In this document: positions 23,544 to 31,203 of the stretch, in pieces
Layout of the letters: each line of letters starts with the position of its first letter
How positions within the stretch are numbered: position 1 is the first letter of the stretch
Translations under genes and position numbers: made by a program
The notes under the pieces: generated by a model
The model's database searches: none
What the model was told of the DNA's origin: nothing
The model's input: the letters and a program-made list of their open reading frames with translations, nothing else
Origin: JAAUSY01 sp964526735
GTDB lineage: Bacteria; Chloroflexota; Chloroflexia; Chloroflexales; Chloroflexaceae
Reading direction: 5' to 3'
Length of the DNA: 46,528 nt
NCBI GenBank assembly: GCA_964526735.1
Contig: CAZGLO010000024.1
Span: forward strand, 1-46,528

Positions 23544-24779
23544 CTATCGGTAAAATGGCGAGGTGGGGCTTCGGAGATCGACATAGCTATAGTGTTCGCC
23601 ACTATGCCGAAGCGCCGCAAGAATGGCAATTTTGCTATCAAGATCGTGGTCGTTGCCCAAGCAAATCGTCACATTCCCATCGACCGTCAATGTCAATCCT
23701 TTTTTGGAGTCTTGATTTGCATCTGTGACATACAGCCCAAGTTCATCCATCAGCCGTGTGGCAACCAGCTGGGTGGACTCATCCAGCTCAACCATCTCGA
23801 CCATATTACACGGTGGGATGGCGTGGTGGCCATTGGTATGCGATCCATTGAAGGAGGCAGGGACGGTGCCATTTTGTGTCAGGTCTTCGATATGTGCGCC
23901 GGTCGGCACCACCGACGTATCAATCGCGCCAAAGAGCGACATAAACTCATCATACTCAAGCGGCTTAACGTTATTGGCGGGCGGGGTGGTGCGCTGAATA
24001 ATCGACTCGGCCAATGTGCCAAAGAGCGCGTCAAATTCGTCGTCAAGCAGGGCAAGTTTGAAGGAGTCGGCCAAGTCACGCACACGGCTGCTAAGCGGGA
24101 TTTTGAGCAGGACGGGGAGGTTGGTACGTTCGGCAAACCGCTCTGCCACGCCACTGCCATCATCGCGGTTGATGACCAAGCCGAGGAGGCGGGTCGTTCC
24201 ACCCATACTGGCAAAATATTGGGCAGCACGGGCAATGTTGTTGGCGGCATAGAGGCTCTGGCGGTCGTTGCCGCAGAGAATAATCACCTCTTCGGCGAGC
24301 GAACGGGCGAGAGGCAGGGCAAACCCACCACACACCACGTCGCCAAGAAAATCCATCACGATAAAATCAAGCGCCCAACTGCCAATACCCATATCGTTGA
24401 GCACGTCAAAACCGAAGCTGATGCCCCGACCACCACACCCGCGCCCCACTTCTGGGCCACCAATCTCACAACCAAAGACGGTGTGGCTTTCGTTGATCTG
24501 CGTTTTGAAAATGACATCTTGAACGCGGAGTTCTCGTTCACGTCCTTGCTCTTTGAGATTCCGCCACGTATCACCTAGTGTGGGGAGGCTTGCACCATTG
24601 AAGAGCGCATTACAGCTATCGTGCTTGGGGTCGCACCCCAATTGGAGGACGCGGTTGTCGAGGAGGGCGAGTTTCCCAACCAAGTTGGTCGTAAAAAAGG
24701 ATTTGCCCATGCCGCCTTTGCCATAGATAGCGAGCATCCGGGCATGCTTTGAATACGGCTGCTTGTCTTTTCCAACCAT
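23544..24779 (-). CDS. bchX: Chlorophyllide a reductase iron protein BchX with C-terminal extension
   Basis: BchX is the ATP-dependent iron protein that feeds electrons to BchYZ for reduction of the C7-C8 bond of chlorophyllide a. It has the NifH-like P-loop GKGGMGKS (20-27), GCDPKHDSC, and the two [4Fe-4S] ligand cysteines Cys115 (in GPEVGRGCGGRG) and Cys150 (in FLGDVVCGGFALPL). The GRGCGGRGI context distinguishes it from BchL. The protein is 411 residues, about 80 more than usual. Residues from about 331 contain GLTLTVDGNVTICLG and end in YVDLRSPTSPFYR, which looks like the C-terminal end of cell-division protein FtsQ. BchY and BchZ are not in the window. Confidence 0.95.
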   Translation of the reverse strand: MVGKDKQPYSKHARMLAIYGKGGMGKSFFTTNLVGKLALLDNRVLQLGCDPKHDSCNALFNGASLPTLGDTWRNLKEQGRERELRVQDVIFKTQINESHTVFGCEIGGPEVGRGCGGRGISFGFDVLNDMGIGSWALDFIVMDFLGDVVCGGFALPLARSLAEEVIILCGNDRQSLYAANNIARAAQYFASMGGTTRLLGLVINRDDGSGVAERFAERTNLPVLLKIPLSSRVRDLADSFKLALLDDEFDALFGTLAESIIQRTTPPANNVKPLEYDEFMSLFGAIDTSVVPTGAHIEDLTQNGTVPASFNGSHTNGHHAIPPCNMVEMVELDESTQLVATRLMDELGLYVTDANQDSKKGLTLTVDGNVTICLGNDHDLDSKIAILAALRHSGEHYSYVDLRSPTSPFYR

Positions 24780-24864
24780 GCTTCTCTATCCTAACGATTT
24801 CTCACCACTGCGATGAGAAGTGCTAACAGTGTTCCGTTCGGGTTACCAGATGTTACCGCGGGTG

Positions 24865-25851
24865 TTACCAGGTGATTTCGCCGTCTGGCCACTCGACCAC
24901 GACTTTGAGACAAGATGGGTCTTCAAGCGCCAAGCGATAGGCCGCCTGAATACGCTCAATGGGCACGTGGTGGGTCAAGAGGCCGTTGATATCAAGCTCT
25001 CCGCTGGCGAGCAGGTCGCGGACTTTGGGGAGATCGCCGTTGGGGCCAAAATTCCACTCGCGAGCCACGAGTATCCGCGCTTCGCGCATAAACAGCGGCG
25101 CATAGGGAAGATCGACATGATCATAGTAGCCCAACAGCACAATGCGCCCATGGTTGTCGAGGAGTGGCAGCGCACTGGTCAGGGCATTCATTGAGCCAGT
25201 GGCTTCGATGAGGACATCAACTTGCTCCCCCTCCATCGCCTCTTCAAGTAATTGGCGGCTGACGTTCACCACGCGGTCGGCTTGCGAAACGTTGAGCCGC
25301 ACCGCCACGCGGTCGGCAACAGTAATATGGACAGCACCAGCAAGACGGGCAAGACGCGCAGCCAACTGACCAACAATACCTTGGCCAAGCACCAACACAC
25401 GGTCTCCTGGAGAAACATCGCCAAGCGTGACCCCGTGTAGCGCAGTCGCTCCCAAGGCCAAGATGACGCCAACATCGGGCGAAACCCCGTTGAGGGGGAC
25501 AATGCGATCAGCTTCGGCGCTGATATACTGGCTTTGTCCGCCCCATGCCGGGTTGACGCCCTCAAAACACCGTGCCCCGCCCACATACACCCATTGGTGC
25601 AGGAGTTCGCGGGGAGCATGCGCACCGACCTCCACCACCTCGCCCACGGTCTCATAGCCGGGAACAAGCGGGAAGGAAAGCGCAGGATGGGGCATCCGGC
25701 CATCGAGGAGCATACGCTCCGTTCCGGCACTGATGGAGGTGTAGGCCGTGCGGATAAGCACGTCATTGTCTCCAGGCCCCTTCACCTGCACGGTGCCCAA
25801 TTCTACCGCATTGCGGCGGGGAATGACGACAGCTTTTGATGTAACAGGCAT
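24865..25851 (-). CDS. bchC: Bacteriochlorophyllide a dehydrogenase
   Basis: BchC oxidises the 3-hydroxyethyl group of bacteriochlorophyllide to acetyl, the last ring modification in making bacteriochlorophyllide a. The 328-residue protein is a medium-chain dehydrogenase. A GroES-like N-terminal domain includes SAGTERMLLDGRMP and the PGYETVGEVVEVG motif, and the nucleotide-binding domain has VLVLGQGIVGQLAARLA. The usual catalytic-zinc cysteine is not apparent, as is normal for BchC-type proteins. ATG at 25851 was chosen because GGGGGTT lies about ten bases upstream. An open frame continuing to 26043 runs through a repeat element and is not credible as coding. Placed directly upstream of bchX, with bchF before it. 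Confidence 0.93.
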   Translation of the reverse strand: MPVTSKAVVIPRRNAVELGTVQVKGPGDNDVLIRTAYTSISAGTERMLLDGRMPHPALSFPLVPGYETVGEVVEVGAHAPRELLHQWVYVGGARCFEGVNPAWGGQSQYISAEADRIVPLNGVSPDVGVILALGATALHGVTLGDVSPGDRVLVLGQGIVGQLAARLARLAGAVHITVADRVAVRLNVSQADRVVNVSRQLLEEAMEGEQVDVLIEATGSMNALTSALPLLDNHGRIVLLGYYDHVDLPYAPLFMREARILVAREWNFGPNGDLPKVRDLLASGELDINGLLTHHVPIERIQAAYRLALEDPSCLKVVVEWPDGEITW

Positions 25852-25888
25852 AGGTATGACAACCCCCGTAGCGTTAGGCAATCGTTCA

Positions 25889-25960
25889 TGACTCCTCCCA
25901 ACCCGCACGTGGGCTGGGGGGTTTGGGCCGAAGCCCCGGCTGGGTAGCCCACAGCCATAT
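25889..25960. repeat. IS605-like hairpin remnant, copy A
   Basis: TGACTCCTCCCAACCC, a GGGCTGGG return arm, then GGGCCGAAGCCCCGGCTGGGTA and GCCATAT. The same order of blocks occurs at 42176-42240 (TGACTACTCCCAACCC, GATTGGG, GGGTCGAAACCCAGGCTG, GTA, GCATAT). Structure and sequence recall IS200/IS605 ends with no transposase. It lies in the 210-bp gap between bchF and bchC, just before bchC's ribosome binding site; the rest of that gap shows nothing recognised. Confidence 0.6.
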
Positions 25961-26061
25961 CTAGCTATATCTCTTGACACGTCGCAAGGCTCCCAAGCCC
26001 CGCGGTTTTGAAGGCCACTTGCCGCGTACGCCGCGCACGCCAAGCAGGTCTATCCATCGCC

Positions 26062-26565
26062 TTAGGTCTTGGGTGTAAGGCCCGCAGGCTCAGTGGCAGG
26101 TGGGTTGACGGCTGATTGGAGGCGGAGCTGCCGACGATAACGAGCTGACCGGATGCCCTTGACGATAAACTGGCCGGCGTTGAAGAGGTAGGTGACGTAG
26201 GCGATGAGCATCACTATCATGACATCGTGGTGGCTCCACCCCAGCCACTTCACCACAAAATAGGCGTTGTGCGTCAGGATAGCGACCAGGTTTCCTAGGT
26301 CTTCCCAGAAAAACTCCCGTGCCATAAAGTAGTGGCCAAAGACATCTTTTTCCCACAGCATGCCGGTGATGGTAATCACCCAGATGAGCGAAATCTTGAC
26401 CAAAACGCTGATATTTGTCAGAAGGTAGTCTTGACCTGTGAGCAGGTATCGCACCACCAAGAAAAAACTCACAAAGAACGCCAAGATTTGGATGGGAGCC
26501 ACAATAAACTGGACGCGCGTCCAGGGAGATGCGTCGCGTCGAGCAACTTGTTCGGGAGTATACAT
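26062..26565 (-). CDS. bchF: 3-vinyl bacteriochlorophyllide hydratase
   Basis: BchF adds water to the 3-vinyl group of (bacterio)chlorophyllide a, making the hydroxyethyl group that BchC then oxidises. The 167-residue protein is integral to the membrane, with four hydrophobic stretches. The family patterns WTRVQFIVAPIQILAFFVSF, MLWEKDVFGHYFMAREFFWED and VVKWLGWSHHDVMIVMLIAY are easy to see, and length is normal. Start set to ATG 26565, seven bases after AAGGAA; a GTG two codons earlier is possible. It is on the same strand as bchC and bchX, so consecutive or near-consecutive pathway steps are encoded together. Confidence 0.94.
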   Translation of the reverse strand: MYTPEQVARRDASPWTRVQFIVAPIQILAFFVSFFLVVRYLLTGQDYLLTNISVLVKISLIWVITITGMLWEKDVFGHYFMAREFFWEDLGNLVAILTHNAYFVVKWLGWSHHDVMIVMLIAYVTYLFNAGQFIVKGIRSARYRRQLRLQSAVNPPATEPAGLTPKT

Positions 26566-26619
26566 CAGCACATTTCCTTCACACTACAACAAACTTTCAT
26601 CGGGCACTGCATGGCGTGG

Positions 26620-28044
26620 CTACCCCGTTGTATCCAATGCCATCACCGCTTTGATGTTGTCGCGGCTTAGTCCTTTAAACTCCCGCACGTGGATGGTGCG
26701 CAGCAAGAGGATGGCTCCAACCATAACCCACGCCTCAGCGCTGTAGATCAACCCGTAGGCGGTAGATGGAGAAAAGAGTTCGGTTTCGATCAACACGGTA
26801 TGTAGCCCGCCACTCAACATATTGGCCAACCCATTCCCCAACCCTTGCGAAAAGCCCCACATCCCCATATAGAGACCGGCATGGCCTTCAACCGTCATTT
26901 CCATCATCAGGGAAAGCGCGCCGACATTGAATAAGCCGGTGCTGATTCCCATCGCCACCAGGCTGGGAGTCACAAGATCACTACGGAAGGTCAATGAGGA
27001 GATGGCAATCATCTGTAAGCTCAGCGCAATGCCCAACCCGCCAACGATAGCAAGAGTTTTGCGAGGGACGCTGCGGATCTGGGAGAAGATCACCACTAAC
27101 ACCAACCCGATCAACATACCCTGCCCCCACGACTGGGTAAACCCTGCGGTTTCGCCGGGAGACATCGCAAAGACTTCAGCCCCAAAGACTTCGAGAATGG
27201 CATCTTGGAGGAAGATACCAAAGATGGCAAACAAAACAAAGAGGAAAAACCGACGGACATGTGGGTTGCTCTGGAACAACCGCCAAAAGATAACGAAGGC
27301 ATTGGTAGAACTGGACTCGACCCGCTTGGCCGCCATGATTTTCGCGTGTTCGTGGGGAGTGATACGCCGCTCAAGCCCAACCAACCCAATCAACGACGAA
27401 ATGAGGACAATAGGCAGCGTGAGGTTGTAGAGACTCTGCATTGTCACGGGGTCATACTCCGGCATAATGGCCTTGGTGGCACCTGCCGAAGCAATACTCG
27501 TGAAGATCATAAACATCCACACGACGACGAACACCGTGCCACGGTGTTTCTCTTCTATCGTCTCTGCGACCAGTGCGGCGGCAGAGTTGCCATTGGCCGC
27601 CATCGCCACCCCAAAGAGGACAAGCAGCAGAAAAGCGATCAGCAACCCAAGGCCGGGGATCTGTTGGACGGCGAGCGCCGTTTCGGAGATCTGGCCAGGG
27701 AAAGCGGCCACCCATTGCTGCGTCTCAACCGGATCACCGAGGGCGATGGTGAGCCATGGAAGAAGCAGGAATACTATACTTCCCATCAACCCGCTCAGGA
27801 AGACATAAGGCGTGCGACGGTATCCCAAAAGCGGGTAACGGTCGGCGAGATGCCCCCACATCACCTGCAACGGCGAGATGAAATGGTGTAACCCAATGAG
27901 CGTGGCGATGATCAGTGCGATGGCACCAAACTCATGAATAGCGATGCGGTTGAAGTTGAAGGTTAACAGCCCAAACATCCACCCCGGGCCGATGCGAAGA
28001 ATCGCCAGGCGCAACGTGGTTAACGCCAGACGTAGGAACTTCAT
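26620..28044 (-). CDS. pucC: PucC-like MFS protein (bacteriochlorophyll/antenna assembly)
   Basis: The 474-residue protein has twelve or so membrane helices and the PucC/LhaA (BCH) branch signatures of the major facilitator superfamily: WMFGLLTFNFNRIAIHEF at the start, the loop HLADRYPLLGYRRTPYVFLSG, and MGISTGLFNVGALSLMMEMT with GLYMGMWGFSQGLGNGLANM late in the protein. Family members help assemble light-harvesting complexes or deliver bacteriochlorophyll. It is the first gene of the minus-strand bch block. No good ribosome binding site precedes the ATG: a hairpin element at 28055-28105 abuts it. Which of the PucC, LhaA or Orf428 roles it has cannot be told. Confidence 0.9.
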   Translation of the reverse strand: MKFLRLALTTLRLAILRIGPGWMFGLLTFNFNRIAIHEFGAIALIIATLIGLHHFISPLQVMWGHLADRYPLLGYRRTPYVFLSGLMGSIVFLLLPWLTIALGDPVETQQWVAAFPGQISETALAVQQIPGLGLLIAFLLLVLFGVAMAANGNSAAALVAETIEEKHRGTVFVVVWMFMIFTSIASAGATKAIMPEYDPVTMQSLYNLTLPIVLISSLIGLVGLERRITPHEHAKIMAAKRVESSSTNAFVIFWRLFQSNPHVRRFFLFVLFAIFGIFLQDAILEVFGAEVFAMSPGETAGFTQSWGQGMLIGLVLVVIFSQIRSVPRKTLAIVGGLGIALSLQMIAISSLTFRSDLVTPSLVAMGISTGLFNVGALSLMMEMTVEGHAGLYMGMWGFSQGLGNGLANMLSGGLHTVLIETELFSPSTAYGLIYSAEAWVMVGAILLLRTIHVREFKGLSRDNIKAVMALDTTG

Positions 28045-28054
28045 AGAAATGGCG

Positions 28055-28105
28055 GTGCAGGAAACCCACCCCGCTTCGTTAGGGGGTGGAGGAAGCGCCG
28101 CCGCC
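28055..28105 (-). repeat. IS605-like end hairpin beside the pucC start
   Basis: Read on the minus strand: CCACCCC, CTAACGAAG, CGGGGTGGG then TTTCCTGCACC. This is the same arrangement as the hairpin at 1-45. It ends about ten bases before the pucC-like start codon, where a ribosome binding site would be expected. No transposase gene is near. Confidence 0.45.
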
Positions 28106-28317
28106 CTCCTTTCCCGACTTTAGGATTCCTGCCAGGGATACCAGACCCCCTTGACTGTGACAATGCCCCAAAATGCCCCAACGAGCGCGTTGCCGCCATG
28201 GCCATTGAATTGAGGTGATGGCGTGGCTTGATGTTGATCCCAGAGCGAAGCGTATGCACCATCATAGCACCAAGGCGCTGTTTCGACAAATATCGGGACG
28301 AAGGCCTCCGGCTGGAT

Positions 28318-28340
28318 TGTAGTACAGATTGCAAACTACA
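28318..28340. promoter_or_regulatory. Inverted repeat, candidate operator
   Basis: TGTAGT and ACTACA form a 6-bp dyad with an 11-bp spacer, placed between the divergent pucC-like and yihY genes. The outer bases are TGT and ACA, as in many regulator sites, but the spacing does not fit the TGT-N12-ACA site of PpsR/CrtJ. The regulator is unknown. Confidence 0.3.
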
Positions 28341-28555
28341 GATACCAAAAAAAAGAGACTTTTCCCTCTTGGTAGATGAAAAACGGATCTGTTTCTAAGT
28401 TCCTTCCGATATGGGCTACACTATAACACAACGTTGCAAAAGCTGCAATATGAACACGGTCACAAAGAGCACAACGGCAGCAAAAGACAGGAGAATGTTT
28501 AAACACGACGAGGGTGCGCTTATGCTATACTGCATATGCTACGAGAGACCGTATT

Positions 28556-29578
28556 ATGACACGTTGCTGCGGATTGTGCGGATTGATTAGGATGGGGCAA
28601 GACAAAACACATGCAGTCCAATCCATTTGGTGGCTGCTAAGCGAGACATTCAAAAGCTGGAACGAAGACAATGGCCCGCTCTTTGCTGCGGCGCTCGCCT
28701 TCTACATGATCTTCTCCATCGCCCCTATCTTGACTATTATGATTGCCATCGCGGGGCTTGTTCTAGGCCCTCCCACCGCTGAACAAGAGATCACTCGCCA
28801 AATTCAGGGGCTTGTCGGCGAGGAAACCTCTGCTACTATCCGCGATCTGGTCAGAAATTCTGTCCGGCCAGCGGGGAACATCGTCGCGCTGACCATCGGC
28901 ATCACAACAATGCTCTTTGGCTCAACATTGGTCTTCTACCAAACCAAGAGCGCGCTCAACGCAATGTGGGATACGAAGCCCAAGCCCGGGCGGGGTATCC
29001 GTGGGATGGTGTGGGATAGAGTGGTTGCTTTTCTGGTGCTATTGGGTATTAGTCTTCTCGTCATCCTCCTAATGATTACCAACGCCTTGCTGCCGGTACT
29101 CCACTTCCTGCTCGACACCCTGGTACCCAACATCAGCCTCTTCTGGAAGATTGTTCATGTTGTCATTCCACAGGGGATGATGATCCTCTTCGTGGGTATC
29201 ATCTTCAAGGTATTGCCAGATGTGCAGATTGCGTGGGGAGATGTGTGGGTGGGGGCAACTGTCACTGGCATCCTGCTAAACGGCAGCCAATATCTGCTTT
29301 CCCACTATATGGTGCATAGCGGGGTAACATCGACCTATGGCGCGGCGGGATCATTGATTGTCTTTCTGGTGTGGATGAATGTGTCGGCACAGATTTTCCT
29401 GTTTGGGGCGGAGTTTACCCAGGTTTATGCACACGCCTACGGTTCAAAGATTGTGCCCTTTGCCTTGATACAGCCAGATCGATGGAACGACGTTCCCCCG
29501 CCCGCCCCTCCTCTCAAAAAGCGGAACGGAATTGAGGAGCGGGGGGAGGAGGAGAATGATGGCGTGTCGGGCAAATGA
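28556..29578 (+). CDS. YihY/BrkB family membrane protein
   Basis: The 340-residue protein belongs to the YihY/virulence factor BrkB family, once mislabelled RNase BN. It has about six membrane helices and the family patterns NGPLFAAALAFYMIFSIAPI, the DTKPKPGRG loop, and WGDVWVGATVTGILLNGSQYLLSHY followed by YGAAGSLIVFLVWMNVSAQIFLFGAEF. The C-terminus is a proline-rich cytosolic tail. Function in the family is uncertain. The start is uncertain too: ATG at 28556 follows ACGAGAG at good distance, ATG at 28592 is an alternative. It converges with the next gene, leaving three bases between stops. Confidence 0.9.
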   Translation: MTRCCGLCGLIRMGQDKTHAVQSIWWLLSETFKSWNEDNGPLFAAALAFYMIFSIAPILTIMIAIAGLVLGPPTAEQEITRQIQGLVGEETSATIRDLVRNSVRPAGNIVALTIGITTMLFGSTLVFYQTKSALNAMWDTKPKPGRGIRGMVWDRVVAFLVLLGISLLVILLMITNALLPVLHFLLDTLVPNISLFWKIVHVVIPQGMMILFVGIIFKVLPDVQIAWGDVWVGATVTGILLNGSQYLLSHYMVHSGVTSTYGAAGSLIVFLVWMNVSAQIFLFGAEFTQVYAHAYGSKIVPFALIQPDRWNDVPPPAPPLKKRNGIEERGEEENDGVSGK

Positions 29579-29581
29579 AGG

Positions 29582-30682
29582 TTACGGGCTTTCGGCCTCG
29601 CCCTTCTCGCCCCTACTGGCGATCACCTTTCTTATCTCTTCTTTCAGGTCGTCGGTGACGGGGAGCGTGTTGATCTCTTCGTAGATCTGCTCCAACGGCT
29701 CACCCTGCTCAATCCGCATCAAATAGAGAGAGATGAAGATTTCGTTGGTCTCTTCAATCTTCTTGTCGGGAGTCTCTTTGGAGCGGCGGTCGAAGAGATT
29801 GCTCCGCAAATTGCCCGCGAAACTATTCACCCGTTGCGTCTGCTCTCCCACCATGTTGCGGGTATTCTCAACGTGGCGCGAGAAACCAGAGCGAAATTTC
29901 GAGATACGCCCCTCTTTGGAGGCGGACGGATCGGATGGATCGGACGGGTCGGGCATATCGACCTGATATTCACGAATTTGCTCTTTGAGCTTCTGCTTGA
30001 GTTCTTCCGCCATCGGCAAATTGGTGTCTATCTCGTGGCATATCTGCTCTTGCGACTCGCCCCGCTTTATTCTATTGGTGTAGATAGTGTATAAAACCGT
30101 TATGATGCCGTGCTTGACCTGCTCCTTAGCCGATTCGAGCGCGCCACCAACGTAGGTCGAAACACCATTCCAGGCACCAGATGCGGCTTCTGCGGAGGAG
30201 CGAAAGAACGATGACTTGCCCGCTGGCGTGATGCCCTCGGCATTGCGGATATCTTTCGCTATCTCCTCATCTATGTCCTTGTCTACCTGCTTGTCTACAT
30301 CGCTCTGTGACGATTGGGTTTGTGTGGCGTGGGGGCAAGCAATCTTCTGGCGTAACCGATATCTCAAGCTGTCGCTCAGCCACAAACTACCGATCTCACG
30401 GCAGAGCTTTTCTTGCGACTCGCCTTGCTCTACCCGCTTCTCGTAGACCGCCTGCAACAGGGTTTCTATGCCATAGTGAGAGATAACATCAGCCACCGCA
30501 CTTGACCCAACCAAAATCATAATCCCCGCGACCATCCCGCCAAATGGCCCGCCAAGCATCGCAAGCGCACTCGTCGTTGCAGCTGCGCCCGCAAGTCCGG
30601 CCCCCGTGGTTATGGAAAGCGCCACGGCAAACAATACCCCCGGCAACCCAAGCGATGCGATCTTTTTCACGACCTCGTCCAT
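29582..30682 (-). CDS. Unknown membrane protein with three helical repeats
   Basis: I do not recognise this 366-residue protein. It starts with a glycine/alanine-rich hydrophobic region of about 65 residues, enough for two membrane spans, that resembles small pore-like or DUF697-like segments. The remainder is hydrophilic and helical. A motif of about 40 residues occurs three times: RVEQGESQEKLCREI, RIKRGESQEQICHEI and RIEQGEPLEQIYEEI, each followed by a leucine/lysine helix ending in K-x-I. Between copies lie acidic or serine-rich linkers, one with a D-P-S tripeptide repeat from 9-bp DNA repeats at 29925-29951. GGGAGGA before ATG 30682 fixes the start. Convergent with yihY. Confidence 0.7.
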   Translation of the reverse strand: MDEVVKKIASLGLPGVLFAVALSITTGAGLAGAAATTSALAMLGGPFGGMVAGIMILVGSSAVADVISHYGIETLLQAVYEKRVEQGESQEKLCREIGSLWLSDSLRYRLRQKIACPHATQTQSSQSDVDKQVDKDIDEEIAKDIRNAEGITPAGKSSFFRSSAEAASGAWNGVSTYVGGALESAKEQVKHGIITVLYTIYTNRIKRGESQEQICHEIDTNLPMAEELKQKLKEQIREYQVDMPDPSDPSDPSASKEGRISKFRSGFSRHVENTRNMVGEQTQRVNSFAGNLRSNLFDRRSKETPDKKIEETNEIFISLYLMRIEQGEPLEQIYEEINTLPVTDDLKEEIRKVIASRGEKGEAESP

Positions 30683-30786
30683 ATCTTCCTCCCTTCGATA
30701 ACATATATGCAATAACGAGGTTCCAAAAGCGGATATCCCACATTATATCCTATCACAATGGCCTTGTCCATAGTAATGTTGCTCAG

Positions 30787-30815
30787 TTGCTTCTGCCGCC
30801 ACTCTGCGCTATACT
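30787..30815 (+). promoter_or_regulatory. Promoter for the YtxH-like gene
   Basis: TTGCTT (30787-30792), 17-bp spacer, TATACT (30810-30815), about 50 bp before the start codon. Confidence 0.55.
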
Positions 30816-30863
30816 GCGGTGGTGCGGTAGTATGAGAGAGCATGGTGCGCATAGGGGGTATAT

Positions 30864-31100
30864 ATGGATTTGGAAGAACAGCAGCACCACGATGTAGGCG
30901 ATGGCCCATTTGTGGTAGGGACGGTGATAGGAGTGATGGTCGGCGGGGCGATGGCACTCGTTTTTGCGCGGCAGAGCGGGGCGCAAACCCGCGATATGCT
31001 ACGTGAATGGGCTATCACGCTGAAGGAGGAGGTGGAGGATGGGGTTTTCCGCGCCCGCACCACCCTTCAAGCGCCGTTTGTCCGCGATGAAGATCTCTAG
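30864..31100 (+). CDS. YtxH-like small membrane protein
   Basis: The 78-residue protein has a polar N-terminus, one glycine-rich hydrophobic span (VVGTVIGVMVGGAMALVFA) and a helical, charged tail (TRDMLREWAITLKEEVEDG). This is the layout of the YtxH/general-stress small membrane proteins: a GxxxG membrane helix and an amphipathic coiled tail. AGGGGGT lies a few bases before ATG. It has its own promoter and is followed by argS in the same direction, 100 bp away. A stress or envelope role is family-level inference. Confidence 0.75.
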   Translation: MDLEEQQHHDVGDGPFVVGTVIGVMVGGAMALVFARQSGAQTRDMLREWAITLKEEVEDGVFRARTTLQAPFVRDEDL

Positions 31101-31129
31101 ACTATCTTCCGCCCCCCAATCTCCCGCAA

Positions 31130-31159
31130 TTGCCATAATGGGAACCTATGCGGTAGAAT
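31130..31159 (+). promoter_or_regulatory. Promoter for argS
   Basis: TTGCCA (31130-31135), 18-bp spacer, TAGAAT (31154-31159), about 45 bp before the argS start codon. Confidence 0.55.
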
Positions 31160-31203
31160 AGATAGGTTTTTGGGGAATACACAGTGAAGGATAACGAAAT
31201 TCT

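Larger units (their letters stand above)
28045..28555. other. Divergent intergenic region between pucC-like and yihY
   Basis: No gene was found in these 511 bp. It contains the IS605-like hairpin next to pucC, a twofold TTGGGGCATT repeat read on the minus strand near 28165-28185, a TGTAGT/ACTACA dyad at 28318-28340, and an extended -10 (TG, one base, TATACT at 28526-28531) pointing toward yihY. The AT-rich stretch 28320-28510 is the likely promoter zone for both directions. Confidence 0.5.

Noticed and set aside
25852..26043. Extension of BchC by 64 residues at its N-terminus
   Set aside because: The extension runs through a hairpin repeat, is unlike dehydrogenase sequence, and the ATG at 25851 has a good ribosome binding site and the expected family start.
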